A stretch of DNA of 64,000 bases from Miltoncostaea oceani (GTDB lineage: Bacteria; Actinomycetota; Thermoleophilia; Miltoncostaeales; Miltoncostaeaceae): NCBI RefSeq assembly GCF_018141545.1, contig NZ_CP064356.1, positions 1,240,001 through 1,304,000 of the forward strand, written 5' to 3'. The position numbers and the translations under genes were made by a program. Under the pieces are notes generated by a model. The model searched no databases, was not told the origin of the DNA, and saw only the letters and a list, made by a program, of their open reading frames with translations. Positions 18,517 to 27,293 of this stretch are shown here, piece after piece (positions within the stretch are counted from its first letter, which is position 1; each line of letters opens with the position of its first letter).

Positions 18517-19563
18517 TCAGAGCAGCCGGAGCTGGGGGTCCGGCCGCCCGGCCCGCGCCGCGGCGGCCGGGCGGCGGCCGAACGGCGTCTCGCGGCGAGG
18601 CTCCGGGCCGCCGTGCGCGCGGATCATGGCGCGCACCCGGCGGGCCAGCGCGTCGCGTTCGGCCGACGGCCCGTAGGCGCGTCGGTACCTGCGTTCGGCG
18701 TCGGCCACCAGCTCCGGCCGGTGCGCCCGGAGCCAGCCCAGGTAGTGCTCCCGCACGCCGGCGCGCAGGTACAGCATCACCGGGGTGATCCAGGTGGCCC
18801 CGGCGCCGCAGACGGCGGCGACGACCTCCTCGAGCTGGTCGTCCGCGTCGGACATGCCGGGGATGATCGGGGCGATGAACACACCGCACGGCACGCCCGC
18901 GGCCCGCAGGCGCGCGAGGGTCTCGACGCGGCGCCGGGGGTTCGGCGTGTTCGGCTCGGTGGCGCGCCAGACGTCCTCGTCGAGGGTGCCGATCGACAAC
19001 CCCGTCTCGACGGGCATCCGCGTCGCCGCGTCCGCGAGCAGGTCGACGTCGCGCCCGATCAGGGTCGACTTGGTGAGGATCGAGAACGGGTTGCGCGCCT
19101 CGGCGAGCGCCTCGATGACCCCGCGGGTCAGGCGGTAGCGGCCCTCGACGGGCTGGTACGGGTCGGTGTTCGTGCCCATCGCGATCGTCTCGCCGCCCCA
19201 GCGCGGCGTGCGCAGCTCGGCGCGGAGGCACTCGACGGCGTTGACCTTCACGACGATCCGCCGGTCGAAGTCCTCCCCGATCCCGAGGCCGAGGTACTCG
19301 TGGGTGGGGCGCGCGAAGCAGTAGACGCACCCGTGGCTGCACCCGCGGTACACGTTGACCGTCCAGCGGAACGGCATGCCCGACGTCTCGGGTACCCGGT
19401 TGACGATCGACCGCGCGCGGACGTGCAGCAGCTCGAGGCCCGCCAGCTCCCCGCGTCCCTCGTGGCTCTCGGCGGTCTCGAGCAGGGCGGGGCGGGCGGG
19501 GTCCGCGCCGGCGAGGCGCCAGCGGAGGTGCGCGTGACCGTCGGCGGGGGCGGGGCGTCCCAT
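18517..19563 (-). CDS. Rv2578c-family radical SAM protein
   Basis: A 348-residue radical SAM protein of the Rv2578c/SplB-like group. The cluster motif is CSHGCVYC (Cys75, Cys79, Cys82; CX3CX2C), preceded by RSIVNRVPETSGMPFRWTVNVYRG and followed by FARPTHEYLGL. MGTNTDPYQPVEGRYRLTR and FSILTKSTLIGRD are also characteristic. It is related to spore photoproduct lyase, but the reaction of this subgroup is not established. No partner gene is obvious. Confidence 0.88.
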   Translation of the reverse strand: MGRPAPADGHAHLRWRLAGADPARPALLETAESHEGRGELAGLELLHVRARSIVNRVPETSGMPFRWTVNVYRGCSHGCVYCFARPTHEYLGLGIGEDFDRRIVVKVNAVECLRAELRTPRWGGETIAMGTNTDPYQPVEGRYRLTRGVIEALAEARNPFSILTKSTLIGRDVDLLADAATRMPVETGLSIGTLDEDVWRATEPNTPNPRRRVETLARLRAAGVPCGVFIAPIIPGMSDADDQLEEVVAAVCGAGATWITPVMLYLRAGVREHYLGWLRAHRPELVADAERRYRRAYGPSAERDALARRVRAMIRAHGGPEPRRETPFGRRPAAAARAGRPDPQLRLL

Positions 19564-19611
19564 CGTCCGACCCTAGCGAACACCTGTTCGTGTTGCGAGC
19601 GCCGCCGGCGA

Positions 19612-20514
19612 TCAGGCGGCGAGGCGCAGCAGGACCGCGTTGGCGGCCGGCAGCAGCACCGCGCAGGCGAGCCCGGCGAGGGCGATCGTCCGGGCGCCGG
19701 CCTCCGGCGGGGACGGCGGGACCGCCCCGTGCGCCGCCCGTGCGACGGCCCAGGCGAGGGCGACGCAGGCGCCGCCCACGACGGCGTCCAGCACGAAGTG
19801 GTTGGCGGTCGCGACGACGATCCACAGCATCGCGGCCGGGTAGAGGACCGTCGCCCACGCCAGCCGCGAGGACGGGCGCATCCAGATCGCCGCGACCGCC
19901 AGCAGCACGGGGATGCCGACGTGCAGGCTGACCGCCGCGGCCGTCTGGTTGAGGAGGTCGGCCGACAGGTCCACGGGCGGGGTGGTGCCACCGGGCCACC
20001 CCGGCAGCCACTTCGGCGGGGCCATCGGGTGCAGGGCGAGCACCATCAGCGCGGGGACGTGGACCAGGACGAACGCGGTCCGGACCGTCGGGTAGCGCCG
20101 TGGGTCGAGCAGCCGGAGGGTGGCGAGGACCGCGAAGACGAGCGCCGCGTCGAGGCGCTGGTAGACGACGAGCGCCACGTCGCGCAGGTCGGGACGGGCG
20201 GCCAGCGCACCCGCGACGCGCCGTTCGACGGCGATGCCGAGGTCCTGCTCGAGGGCGAGCCACCGGCGCGCGTTGGCGATCGCCCGGTCGGCGGGGACCT
20301 CGAAGGGGATGCGCAGGAGCTGCCAGACGAGCACGACGCCGACGAGGAACGCCATCTCGCCGACGAGCGGGTAGGGGCGGCGGAACCGCCCGAGGGCGGG
20401 CGCGGGCGCCGGCCCGGCCGTCCCCGCGCCACCGGTCCCCGGGGGATCCGGCCCCGACTGCCGCACTCCGACGCTCCCTCCGCTCGCCGTCCGCCACCGA
20501 CGATTACCGCGCAC
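19612..20514 (-). CDS. PAP2-superfamily membrane phosphatase
   Basis: About 300 residues with roughly six membrane segments. PAP2-type motifs are visible: the HPMAPPKWLP segment, SLHVGIPVLLAVAA (central His) and NHFVLDAVVGGACVALAWAVA (catalytic His and Asp), matching the inositol-phosphotransferase-like PAP2_3 branch. It would act on lipid phosphates at the membrane surface. ATG 20514 gives a long basic Gly/Pro-rich N-terminus, so a later start around the first helix is possible. Confidence 0.8.
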   Translation of the reverse strand: MRGNRRWRTASGGSVGVRQSGPDPPGTGGAGTAGPAPAPALGRFRRPYPLVGEMAFLVGVVLVWQLLRIPFEVPADRAIANARRWLALEQDLGIAVERRVAGALAARPDLRDVALVVYQRLDAALVFAVLATLRLLDPRRYPTVRTAFVLVHVPALMVLALHPMAPPKWLPGWPGGTTPPVDLSADLLNQTAAAVSLHVGIPVLLAVAAIWMRPSSRLAWATVLYPAAMLWIVVATANHFVLDAVVGGACVALAWAVARAAHGAVPPSPPEAGARTIALAGLACAVLLPAANAVLLRLAA

Positions 20515-20601
20515 CGCGCCGCGGGGATCAACCCCGGTGGCGACCGGCGGGCGGCGCGCCCGCCGCGGAGCGGCGGACGGTGGACCGGTTGCGGCTCAGA
20601 A

Positions 20602-20642
20602 GTGGACCAGATGTAGTGTCAGTGGTGGACCTTATGTAGTGT
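20602..20642 (+). repeat. Two 18-bp direct repeats abutting a start codon
   Basis: GTGGACCAGATGTAGTGT (20602-20619) and GTGGACCTTATGTAGTGT (20625-20642) are spaced 23 bp apart. The second copy runs into the GTG start of the DUF4143 gene. They may form a two-site operator. Confidence 0.6.
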
Positions 20643-21924
20643 GCGCCGCGTGACGCCGCCCTACCGACCCCGCGTCGTCGACGAGGAACTCGACGAGCTG
20701 CTGCCCGCCCTGGCGGCCGTCGCGCTGGAGGGGGCGAAGGGCGTCGGCAAGACGGCCTCCGCCGGGCGGCGGGCCGCGACGGTGCGTCAGCTCGACGACC
20801 CGGTCCAGCTCGCGCTCGCCGCCGCCGAGCCCGCGCGGATGCTCGACGGCGCCCCGCCGGTGCTCATCGACGAGTGGCAGCGCGTCCCGGCGGTGTGGGA
20901 CCTGGTGCGCCGCGCGGTCGACCGCGGAGCGCCGCCCGGCAGCTTCCTGCTGACCGGGTCGGCGGCCCCGGGCGACGCACCCGCCCACTCGGGCGCCGGG
21001 CGCATCCCGACGCTGCGCATGCGGCCCCTCGCGCTCGCCGAGCGCGGCCTCGGCGCGCCGTCGGTGAGCCTCGCGGCCCTGCTGCGCGGGGACCGCCGCG
21101 ACCTGTCGGGCGGCACCGGTCTGCGCCTCGCCGACTACGCCGACGAGGTCGTCCGGTCGGGGTTCCCCGGCTTGCGGGGCCTCCGCGGCCGCGCCCACCG
21201 CCTGCAGCTCGACGCGTACCTCTCCCGCCTCGCCGAGCGGGACGTCGAGGAGGCCGGGCACCGGGTGCGCGCCCCCGCGACGCTGCTGCGCTGGCTGGCG
21301 GCGTACGCGGCGGCGACGGCGACGACCGCGACCTTCGAGACCATCCGCCGCGCCGCGACGCCGGGGGAGGGGACCGAGCCGTCGCGCGCCACGGTGCAGC
21401 CCTACCGGGACGCCCTGGAGCGGCTGTTCCTGCTCGACCCGGTCCCCGGCTGGGCGCCGAGCCGCAACCGCATCGCGCGCCTCGCGCTGCCCCCGAAGCA
21501 CCACCTGGCCGACCCGGCGCTCGCGGCGCGGCTGCTGGGGGTCGACGCCGGGGACCTGCTCGCCGGCCGTGAGGGGGGTCCGCCGATCCCGCGCGACGGC
21601 GTGCTGCTCGGCGCCCTGTTCGAGTCGCTCGTGACCCTGTCGGTGCGGGTCTACGCCCAGGCCGCGGAGGCGACCGTCGGTCACCTGCGCACGAAGGGCG
21701 GCCGCCAGGAGGTCGACCTCGTGGTGGAGCGGGCCGGCCGGGTGGTGGCGATCGAGGTGAAGCTGGCGCAGACGGTGACCGACGGAGACGTCCGCCACCT
21801 CCACTGGCTGGCGGACCGCCTCGGCGACGACCTCGCCGACGCGATCGTGGTCACCACCGGCCCCGACGCCTACCGGCGCCCCGACGGCGTCGGCGTGGTC
21901 CCCGCGGCGCTGCTGGGACCCTGA
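20641..21924 (+). CDS. AAA ATPase with DUF4143 C-terminal domain
   Basis: A 427-residue P-loop protein. Walker A is GAKGVGKT (residues 31-38), Walker B is PVLIDEWQRVP, LLTGSA is sensor 1, and the C-terminal DUF4143 portion ends in a PD-(D/E)xK-like block, KGGRQEVDLVVE..VVAIEVKLA. Such proteins are common in bacteria and archaea, often in mobile or toxin-like contexts, with unknown function. Translation appears nearly leaderless, starting right at the upstream repeats. Confidence 0.88.
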   Translation: MRRVTPPYRPRVVDEELDELLPALAAVALEGAKGVGKTASAGRRAATVRQLDDPVQLALAAAEPARMLDGAPPVLIDEWQRVPAVWDLVRRAVDRGAPPGSFLLTGSAAPGDAPAHSGAGRIPTLRMRPLALAERGLGAPSVSLAALLRGDRRDLSGGTGLRLADYADEVVRSGFPGLRGLRGRAHRLQLDAYLSRLAERDVEEAGHRVRAPATLLRWLAAYAAATATTATFETIRRAATPGEGTEPSRATVQPYRDALERLFLLDPVPGWAPSRNRIARLALPPKHHLADPALAARLLGVDAGDLLAGREGGPPIPRDGVLLGALFESLVTLSVRVYAQAAEATVGHLRTKGGRQEVDLVVERAGRVVAIEVKLAQTVTDGDVRHLHWLADRLGDDLADAIVVTTGPDAYRRPDGVGVVPAALLGP

Positions 21925-21931
21925 CCGGAGG

Positions 21932-22627
21932 TCAGCCGACCGGCTCGGCCCGGGGGATGCCGGCGGTGCGCCAGAAGCGGTCGAGGGCGCCGAAGCGCTC
22001 GGCGCGCGCGAACGCGAGGATGTTGGCCTTCTCGACGCTGGTGACGAACCAGATCTCGCCGCCGCCGCGGAAGCACATCACGCGCCCCTCGCTCGGCGCC
22101 TCCGCCCCGAACCCCCAGGGCGCCTCGCCGGGCACGTGGCCGCCGCCGCCGGGGGGGACGCACTGGCCGCTGGCGACGGGGACGTCGTTCGCGTCGCGGT
22201 ACCGCCCGTAGGCGGTCTCCATGTCGACCCGGTTGCGGAACAGCTCGAAGTAGGAGCGCACCCCGTACACCGACGTGGTCTCGCAGGTGATGCCGGCGAT
22301 CGCGTCGTCGCTGCGGTCCTCGGGCGCCTCGCGGGTGCACCGGCGGGCGATGTCGGGGTCGATGCGGGCCAGCAGGAAGCGCTCGCCCGTGGTCGGGAAG
22401 CCGGCGGGGCGCTCGGTGAGGGGCGTGTCGGGCGCGCCGGTGGTCGTGGCGGGGGGCGTCGTCGCGGCCGGGGCGGTCGTCGCGGCGGCGGCGGCGGTCG
22501 CGGCGACGGGGTCGGTGACGGTCACCGTGCGCTCCGACGACGGCTCGTCGTCGCAGGCCGCCACCCCCAGGCAGAGGACCGCGAGGGCGACCGCCCACGC
22601 CATCCGTGCCGCCGTCCCACCTCGCAT
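21932..22627 (-). CDS. Secreted lipoprotein of unknown function
   Basis: A 231-residue protein with a lipoprotein signal (ALAVLCLGVAAC), a Thr/Ala/Pro-rich linker, then a compact domain with paired cysteines (ARRCTREAPED, GITCETTS, SGQCVPP, RVMCFRGG). The domain contains FELFRNRVDMETAYGRYRD and ends ALDRFWRTAGI. This is a common pattern among uncharacterised actinobacterial exported proteins. It is convergent with the DUF4143 gene. Confidence 0.75.
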   Translation of the reverse strand: MRGGTAARMAWAVALAVLCLGVAACDDEPSSERTVTVTDPVAATAAAAATTAPAATTPPATTTGAPDTPLTERPAGFPTTGERFLLARIDPDIARRCTREAPEDRSDDAIAGITCETTSVYGVRSYFELFRNRVDMETAYGRYRDANDVPVASGQCVPPGGGGHVPGEAPWGFGAEAPSEGRVMCFRGGGEIWFVTSVEKANILAFARAERFGALDRFWRTAGIPRAEPVG

Positions 22628-22659
22628 CCCGCGCCCCCCCGGCCGTGGTCCGCGCGATT

Positions 22660-22905
22660 CTAGACGTCGCGCCCGCGCGCCCCGCCGACGGTCACCACGC
22701 CCACCCACGAGCCGCCCTCGTCGCGCAGGTCGGTGAGCGCGTTGCCGGACGTGTGGCACCAGGCGGGGAGGTCCACGGCGATGAGGGGGTCGTCGGCGAG
22801 CAGCTCGATCACGTCGCCGGGGGCGGCGCGGGCGGCGGCCCGGGCGACGAGGTGGATCGGCACCGGGCACCACGTGCCGAGGGCGTCGACCACCCGGGTC
22901 GTCAC
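22660..22905 (-). CDS. TusA-family sulfur carrier
   Basis: An 81-residue TusA/SirA-like protein. The catalytic Cys is in VVDALGTWCPVPIHLVARA (Cys13, the CPxP motif), followed by PGDVIELLADDPLIAVDLPAWCHTSGN with the usual DDP and WC. It would accept persulfide sulfur from a desulfurase for tRNA thiolation or cofactor synthesis. The GTG start overlaps the upstream desulfurase-like stop (GTGA), so the two are coupled. Confidence 0.9.
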   Translation of the reverse strand: MTTRVVDALGTWCPVPIHLVARAAARAAPGDVIELLADDPLIAVDLPAWCHTSGNALTDLRDEGGSWVGVVTVGGARGRDV

Positions 22906-24074
22906 GGCGTCAGGGGGCTCATCGCGCGGAGCGCCGCGACGGCGTCGGCGAACGCGGCGACGGCGTGGTCGACCTCCTCCTCGGTGGTGGTCGCCCGCAG
23001 CGTGAGGAGGATCGCCGAGTGCGTCCACGGCGCGGTCAGGCCGATCGCCTCCAGCGCGGGCGCGGCCTTGCCGGCGTCGGCCGTGCACGCCGACCCGGGC
23101 GACACCGCGACGCCGCGGGCGGCGAGGGCGAGGCAGAGGCTCTCCCCCTCGACCCACCCGGCGGAGACCTGGACGTGCCCGGGGATGCGTCCCGCCGGGT
23201 CGGGGTCGCCGTTCAGGCGGACATCGGGCACCCGCAGCAGGCCCTCCGCCAGGCGCGCCGCCAGAGCGCGCTCGCGCGCCGCCGCGGCCACCATCCCCTC
23301 CGCCGCGACGGCGGCGGCCGCCCCGAGCCCGGCGATGCCGGGGACGTCCTCCGCCCCGGCCCGCTTGCCGGACTCCTGCAGCCCGCCCTCGATGAGCGGG
23401 TGCAGGCGCGCGCCGGGGCGGACCACGAGCGCCCCGGTCCACGGCGGGCCGCCGATCGCGCCGCCCCCGAGGACGACCGCGTCGGCGCCGAGGGCCGCGA
23501 CGTCCAGCGGGACCCGACCGGCCGTCTCGCCCGCGTCGACGACGATCCGCGCCTCGGGGCGGGCGCCGCGGGCCGCGGCGATCAGGGCCGGGAGGTCCTG
23601 GAGGGTCCCGATGTCGGGCTGGCCGTGGACGACGCAGACGAGCGCGGTGGCGTCGTCGACCGCCGCCGCGAGGGCCCCGGCGTCGATGCGGCCGACCGCG
23701 TCGACGGGGACGATGCGCAGGCGTGCGCCCGCCCGCTCGGCGCTGCGGCACGCCGAGAGGGTGGCGGGGTGCTCGACGGCGCTCGCGACGATGCCGTCGC
23801 CGAGGGCGGCGTTCGCCGCACGGAGCCCCTTCACCGCGAGGTTGCGCGCCTCGGTGGCGCCGGAGGTGAAGACGACGTGGTCGGGGTCGGCCCCCACGAG
23901 GGCGGCGACCTGGCCGCGGGCCCGCGCGAGCGCCGCGGCGGGGGCACGCCCCCACTCGTGCAGGCTCGACGGGCTGCCGAAGTCCGCGTCGAGGTAGGGC
24001 AGCATCGCCGCCCGCACCCGCGGGTCGAGCGGGGACGCGGCGGCGTGGTCGAGGTAGGCGGCCGGCGCCGTCAG
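22902..24074 (-). CDS. Cysteine desulfurase-like protein lacking the PLP lysine
   Basis: A 390-residue NifS/IscS-like class V aminotransferase fold. It keeps AYLDHAAASPLDP, FTSGATEARNLAVKG, VEHPATL, the phosphate-site Asp (VVDAGETAG) and the catalytic Cys loop GSACTADAG. However, the segment that normally reads S-H-K-x-x-GP is LGGGAIGGPPWTGAL, so the lysine that binds PLP is replaced. The bases at 23450-23480 confirm this. No ATG/GTG/TTG precedes AYLDH; a CTG at 24074 overlapping the upstream stop (CTGA) is the likely start. It is coupled to a TusA-like carrier, so a sulfur role is expected but catalysis is doubtful. Confidence 0.85.
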   Translation of the reverse strand: MTAPAAYLDHAAASPLDPRVRAAMLPYLDADFGSPSSLHEWGRAPAAALARARGQVAALVGADPDHVVFTSGATEARNLAVKGLRAANAALGDGIVASAVEHPATLSACRSAERAGARLRIVPVDAVGRIDAGALAAAVDDATALVCVVHGQPDIGTLQDLPALIAAARGARPEARIVVDAGETAGRVPLDVAALGADAVVLGGGAIGGPPWTGALVVRPGARLHPLIEGGLQESGKRAGAEDVPGIAGLGAAAAVAAEGMVAAAARERALAARLAEGLLRVPDVRLNGDPDPAGRIPGHVQVSAGWVEGESLCLALAARGVAVSPGSACTADAGKAAPALEAIGLTAPWTHSAILLTLRATTTEEEVDHAVAAFADAVAALRAMSPLTP

Positions 24075-24796
24075 CGCCCCTCGGCCAGCCGGTGGGCGAG
24101 CACGGACGGCAGGCCCGCCTCGAGGATCGCGTTCTGCGCGGCGGCGACGTCGTAGGGGGTGCGGCGGAACTCGACGGTCCGGGCCTCCGGGTCGTAGAGG
24201 GCCCACGCGGCGCGGGCGTCGTGGTCGCGCGGCTGCCCGACCGACCCGGGGTTGACGAGCCAGCGGCCCTCGGTCAGCTCCATCGGGCCGCTCGGCACCG
24301 GGATGTGGGTCTCCATCGCGCCGTCCGGTGTCAGCCGCCACGCCGACGGCAGGTGCGTGTGGCCGACGAACGTCAGGGGGCAGCGGCGGTCCTCCAGCGC
24401 CTCCCGTGCCTGCTCGACCTGCAGCACGTACTCCCAGACCGGGTCGCGCGGGCTGCCGTGGAACATCGGCACCTCGTGGTCCGGGTCGGCGGGGGAGAGG
24501 CGCTGCAGCGTCTTGCGGCCCGCCGGGCCGAGGGCCTCGCGGGTCCACACGACGGCGTCGCGGGCGAGGTCGGCGAAGACGTCGAGGGACACCTCGCCGG
24601 TCACGCCGAGGTCGTGGTTGCCGCCGAGGCACCGTTCCGACCGGGCGAGGATGGTGCTCAGGCAGTAGGAGGGGTCCGCGCCGTACCCGACGACGTCCCC
24701 CACGCACCAGATCGTCGCGGCGCCCGCCTCCCGGACCGCCCGCAGCGTGGCGTCGAGCGCCTGCCGGTTCGCGTGGATGTCGCTGAGGATGGCGAT
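24071..24796 (-). CDS. Metallophosphoesterase, non-canonical start
   Basis: A YfcE/MJ0936-like calcineurin-fold phosphoesterase of about 241 residues. The metal motifs are ILSDIHANRQAL (DxH), VGDVVGYGADP (GDxxxYG), LGGNHDLGV (GNHD), FVGHTHLPS (GHTH) and LVNPGSVGQPRD. Between an in-frame TAG and the DxH motif there is no ATG, GTG, TTG or CTG. ATC 24796 would give MAILSDIHAN, the family's normal N-terminus. Starting at the first GTG (24703) would remove the first metal ligands. The stop overlaps the desulfurase-like CTG. Confidence 0.82.
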   Translation of the reverse strand: MAILSDIHANRQALDATLRAVREAGAATIWCVGDVVGYGADPSYCLSTILARSERCLGGNHDLGVTGEVSLDVFADLARDAVVWTREALGPAGRKTLQRLSPADPDHEVPMFHGSPRDPVWEYVLQVEQAREALEDRRCPLTFVGHTHLPSAWRLTPDGAMETHIPVPSGPMELTEGRWLVNPGSVGQPRDHDARAAWALYDPEARTVEFRRTPYDVAAAQNAILEAGLPSVLAHRLAEGR

Positions 24797-24852
24797 GCTC
24801 GGCGTGGCGGGCCCTTCGCGGTGTCGGGAGGTCGGCCGCTACGATACGCCGC

Positions 24853-26154
24853 GTGCGAGGACGGCGGCGCATGCCGATCGGCGGGCTGCCCGGGGGACAC
24901 GGCGGCCGCGCCGCCGGGATCGCGGCGATCGCCGTCGTCGGGGCCGGCGGGATCGTCGCGTTGCTGAGGTGGCGGCTCTGGAGCTCGGGCGTGCCGGACG
25001 TCGACCCGGCCCCCCTCACCGACTGGTTCGACCCGGCCGAGCTCGCCGGCAACCGCGAGTACCGGCGGGGCGTGTGGACGATGGCGGCGATCGGGGCGCC
25101 GCTCGGCGCGGCGACACTGGTGGGGGTCGCGCTGCTCGGCGGCCGGTGGCGCCCCACCGTGGTGCGCGCCGCCCGGGCGCGCCCGTGGCGGGCGGGGCTG
25201 ATCACCGGCGCCGGCCTGGCCGTCGTCACGACCGCCGTCGCGCTGCCCCTGTCGGTCGCCCGCTACGCCTGGGGCCGCGACTACGGCATCGTCACGCAAC
25301 CGGTCCCGGCGTGGCTGCTCGACCTGGCGAAGGGCCTCGGGATCTCGATCGTCCTGACGGGGGCGCTCGGCGCGGGCGCGGCCGCCCTGATCGCGCGCCT
25401 GCCGCGGGCGTGGTGGGTGGTGCTCGCGGGGTTCGTCGGTGCGTTCGTCTACCTGATGTCGCTGCTGTCGCCGATCGTGCTGGAGCCGATCTTCCAGCGG
25501 ACCGAGCCCCTCCGCGACCCGGCGCTGTCCGCGCAGATCCTCGAGCTGGCCGACCGAGCGGGCGTGGAGGCCGAGGACGTGAAGGTCAACGACGCGAGCG
25601 TCCGCACCACCGCCGCCAACGCCTACGTCTCGGGTCTCGGCGGCAGCCGCCACATCGTGCTCTACGACACCCTGCTGCGGGACTTCCCGCGGGACCAGGT
25701 GCGCATGGTGGTGGCCCACGAGCTCGCCCACGTCGAGAGGCGCCACGTGCTGAAGGGCTCCACGTGGGGCGCCGCGCTCGCGGTGCCGGGATGCCTGCTG
25801 GTGTTCGCCGTCGTCGGCTGGCGCACCGGCTTCGCCCACGCCGGCCGCGGCCCCGAGGGCTGCGACCTCGTCGTGCGGCGCCTCGCCGTCACGGCGGCCG
25901 CGGCCGCGGTGATCTCGTTCGCGAGCGCCCCCCTCGGCACGTGGGTCAGCCGCGCGTTCGAGCGCGAGGCGGAGTGGCGCGGGCTGCAGCTCTCCCGGGA
26001 CCCGGAGGCCGCGATCGGCCTGCAGCAGGGGCTCGTGGAGCGGAGCCTCGGGGTGCCCGACCCGCCCGCCCCCGTGAGCTTCTGGTTCGGCACCCACCCG
26101 ACGGCGCTGGAGCGGATCGGGATGGCGCTGCGCTACCGGGACGGGGGGAGCTGA
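24853..26154 (+). CDS. M48-family (Ste24-like) membrane metalloprotease
   Basis: A 433-residue integral membrane protease. It has about five N-terminal membrane helices, SLLSPIVLEPIFQRTEPL, then the zinc motif VAHELAHVERRHVLKG (HELAH at about 289-293), two further helices, and the third ligand in FEREAEWRGLQLSRDP. VNDASVRTTAANAYVSGLGGSRHIVLYDTLL is typical of CAAX-protease-type M48 enzymes. It probably takes part in membrane protein quality control. GTG 24853 is the start; its leader faces the divergent phosphoesterase gene. Confidence 0.92.
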   Translation: MRGRRRMPIGGLPGGHGGRAAGIAAIAVVGAGGIVALLRWRLWSSGVPDVDPAPLTDWFDPAELAGNREYRRGVWTMAAIGAPLGAATLVGVALLGGRWRPTVVRAARARPWRAGLITGAGLAVVTTAVALPLSVARYAWGRDYGIVTQPVPAWLLDLAKGLGISIVLTGALGAGAAALIARLPRAWWVVLAGFVGAFVYLMSLLSPIVLEPIFQRTEPLRDPALSAQILELADRAGVEAEDVKVNDASVRTTAANAYVSGLGGSRHIVLYDTLLRDFPRDQVRMVVAHELAHVERRHVLKGSTWGAALAVPGCLLVFAVVGWRTGFAHAGRGPEGCDLVVRRLAVTAAAAAVISFASAPLGTWVSRAFEREAEWRGLQLSRDPEAAIGLQQGLVERSLGVPDPPAPVSFWFGTHPTALERIGMALRYRDGGS

Positions 26155-26155
26155 G

Positions 26156-26629
26156 CTGGGGCGCCGCGCGCCGCGGCTGCAGATCGCCTGCGTCGGCCGG
26201 CTGCGGCCGCCCCTCGACGCCGCCGGCGGGCTCTACGAGGAGCGGGTCGACCGCATCGCCGGGTTGCGCGTCGACGAGGTCGCCGCCGAGGCGCTCCAGA
26301 AGGGGGAGGAGCGCGCCCGCGCCGCCGAGGCGGAGCGCCTGCGGGCGCGGCTGCTGCCGCGCGCGCTGCGGGTGGCGCTCGACCCCGGGGGCCCGGTGCC
26401 GGCGTCGAGCCCGGCGTTCGCGGCGTGGCTGGAGCGGCGGATGCAGGACCGCCCCGTGGCGTTCGTGGTGGGTGGCGCGGTGGGGATCTCGTCCGACCTT
26501 CTCGCCGAGTGCGACGAGCGGCTGTCCCTCGGCCCCCTGACGATGCCCCACCAGCTCGCGCGGGTGGTGCTCGCCGAGCAGCTCTACCGGGCGCTCTGCA
26601 TCAGCTCGGGGCACCCCTACCCGCACTAG
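26156..26629 (+). CDS. rlmH: 23S rRNA (pseudouridine-1915-N3) methyltransferase
   Basis: A SPOUT-class methyltransferase of about 157 residues that modifies helix 69 of 23S rRNA. It shows QIACVGRLRPPLDAAGGLYEERV at the N-terminus, LDPGGPVPASSPAFAAWLE, FVVGGAVGISSDLL and the C-terminal knot SLGPLTMPHQLARVVLAEQLYRALCI. No ATG/GTG/TTG lies before the conserved start. CTG 26156, five bases after GGGGGAG, or CTG 26177 are the only candidates. It is two bases downstream of the M48 stop. The last residues (HPYPH) differ slightly from the usual HPYHK/R. Confidence 0.9.
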   Translation: MGRRAPRLQIACVGRLRPPLDAAGGLYEERVDRIAGLRVDEVAAEALQKGEERARAAEAERLRARLLPRALRVALDPGGPVPASSPAFAAWLERRMQDRPVAFVVGGAVGISSDLLAECDERLSLGPLTMPHQLARVVLAEQLYRALCISSGHPYPH

Positions 26630-27293
26630 GCCCGCCGCCGGGGGCCGCGCCGACCCCGACGAGCAGCGTGCGGACCATGAGGGCGGGGGCCTCGGCGCGG
26701 TCGAGCTCGCCCCGGGCGACCAGCTCGAGGGCGGCGCGCAGCACCCCGCCGAGCACCGCGCCCGCCCACTCGACCGTGACGCCGGGGTCGATGACCCCCT
26801 CCTCGCGGCCCCGTGCGATGAGGGCGACCACCGGGGCGAAGCGCTCCTGCACCGCGGCCCGCTTCTCGGGCGAGTCGACGGCGTGCGGGCGCTCCGCGAG
26901 GAACCGGTACCGGTCGCCGACGGCGAGGATCGCCTCGAGGGCCCGGTGGAGGGCGTCGACGACGTCGCCCTCGTCCAGGCGGCTCTGCTCCAGGGTGACG
27001 CCGAGCTCGGAGAACGCGGCGAGGGTGATGGCGGCCATCAGGTCCTCGCGCGTCGCGAAGTGGCGGTAGACCGTCGCCCGCCCGAGGCCCGCGGCGTCGG
27101 CGATCTCCTGCATCGTCGCCTCGGGGGAGTCGGCTAGCACGCGGGTGGCCACCTCGACCACCCGCGCGACGGTGCGCTGGGCGTCCTGCCGCAGCGGCCG
27201 GGTGGCCGGGGGGTCGTCGCCCCCCGGCCCGGACGCGCCCGGTGCGGTCGTCGCGGCCATCGCCGCCACGATAACCGGGCAGCCGTGGTTCAT
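26601..27293 (-). CDS. TetR-family transcriptional regulator
   Basis: A 230-residue regulator. The N-terminal helix-turn-helix is VVEVATRVLADSPEATMQEIADAAGLGRATVYRHFATREDLMAAI, followed by a helical ligand domain. ATG 27293 overlaps the MMPL transporter stop (ATGA), so the two are co-translated. It probably represses the transporter operon through the palindromes upstream of that gene. Its 3' end overlaps the end of rlmH on the other strand by 29 bases. Confidence 0.9.
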   Translation of the reverse strand: MNHGCPVIVAAMAATTAPGASGPGGDDPPATRPLRQDAQRTVARVVEVATRVLADSPEATMQEIADAAGLGRATVYRHFATREDLMAAITLAAFSELGVTLEQSRLDEGDVVDALHRALEAILAVGDRYRFLAERPHAVDSPEKRAAVQERFAPVVALIARGREEGVIDPGVTVEWAGAVLGGVLRAALELVARGELDRAEAPALMVRTLLVGVGAAPGGGPSAGRGAPS

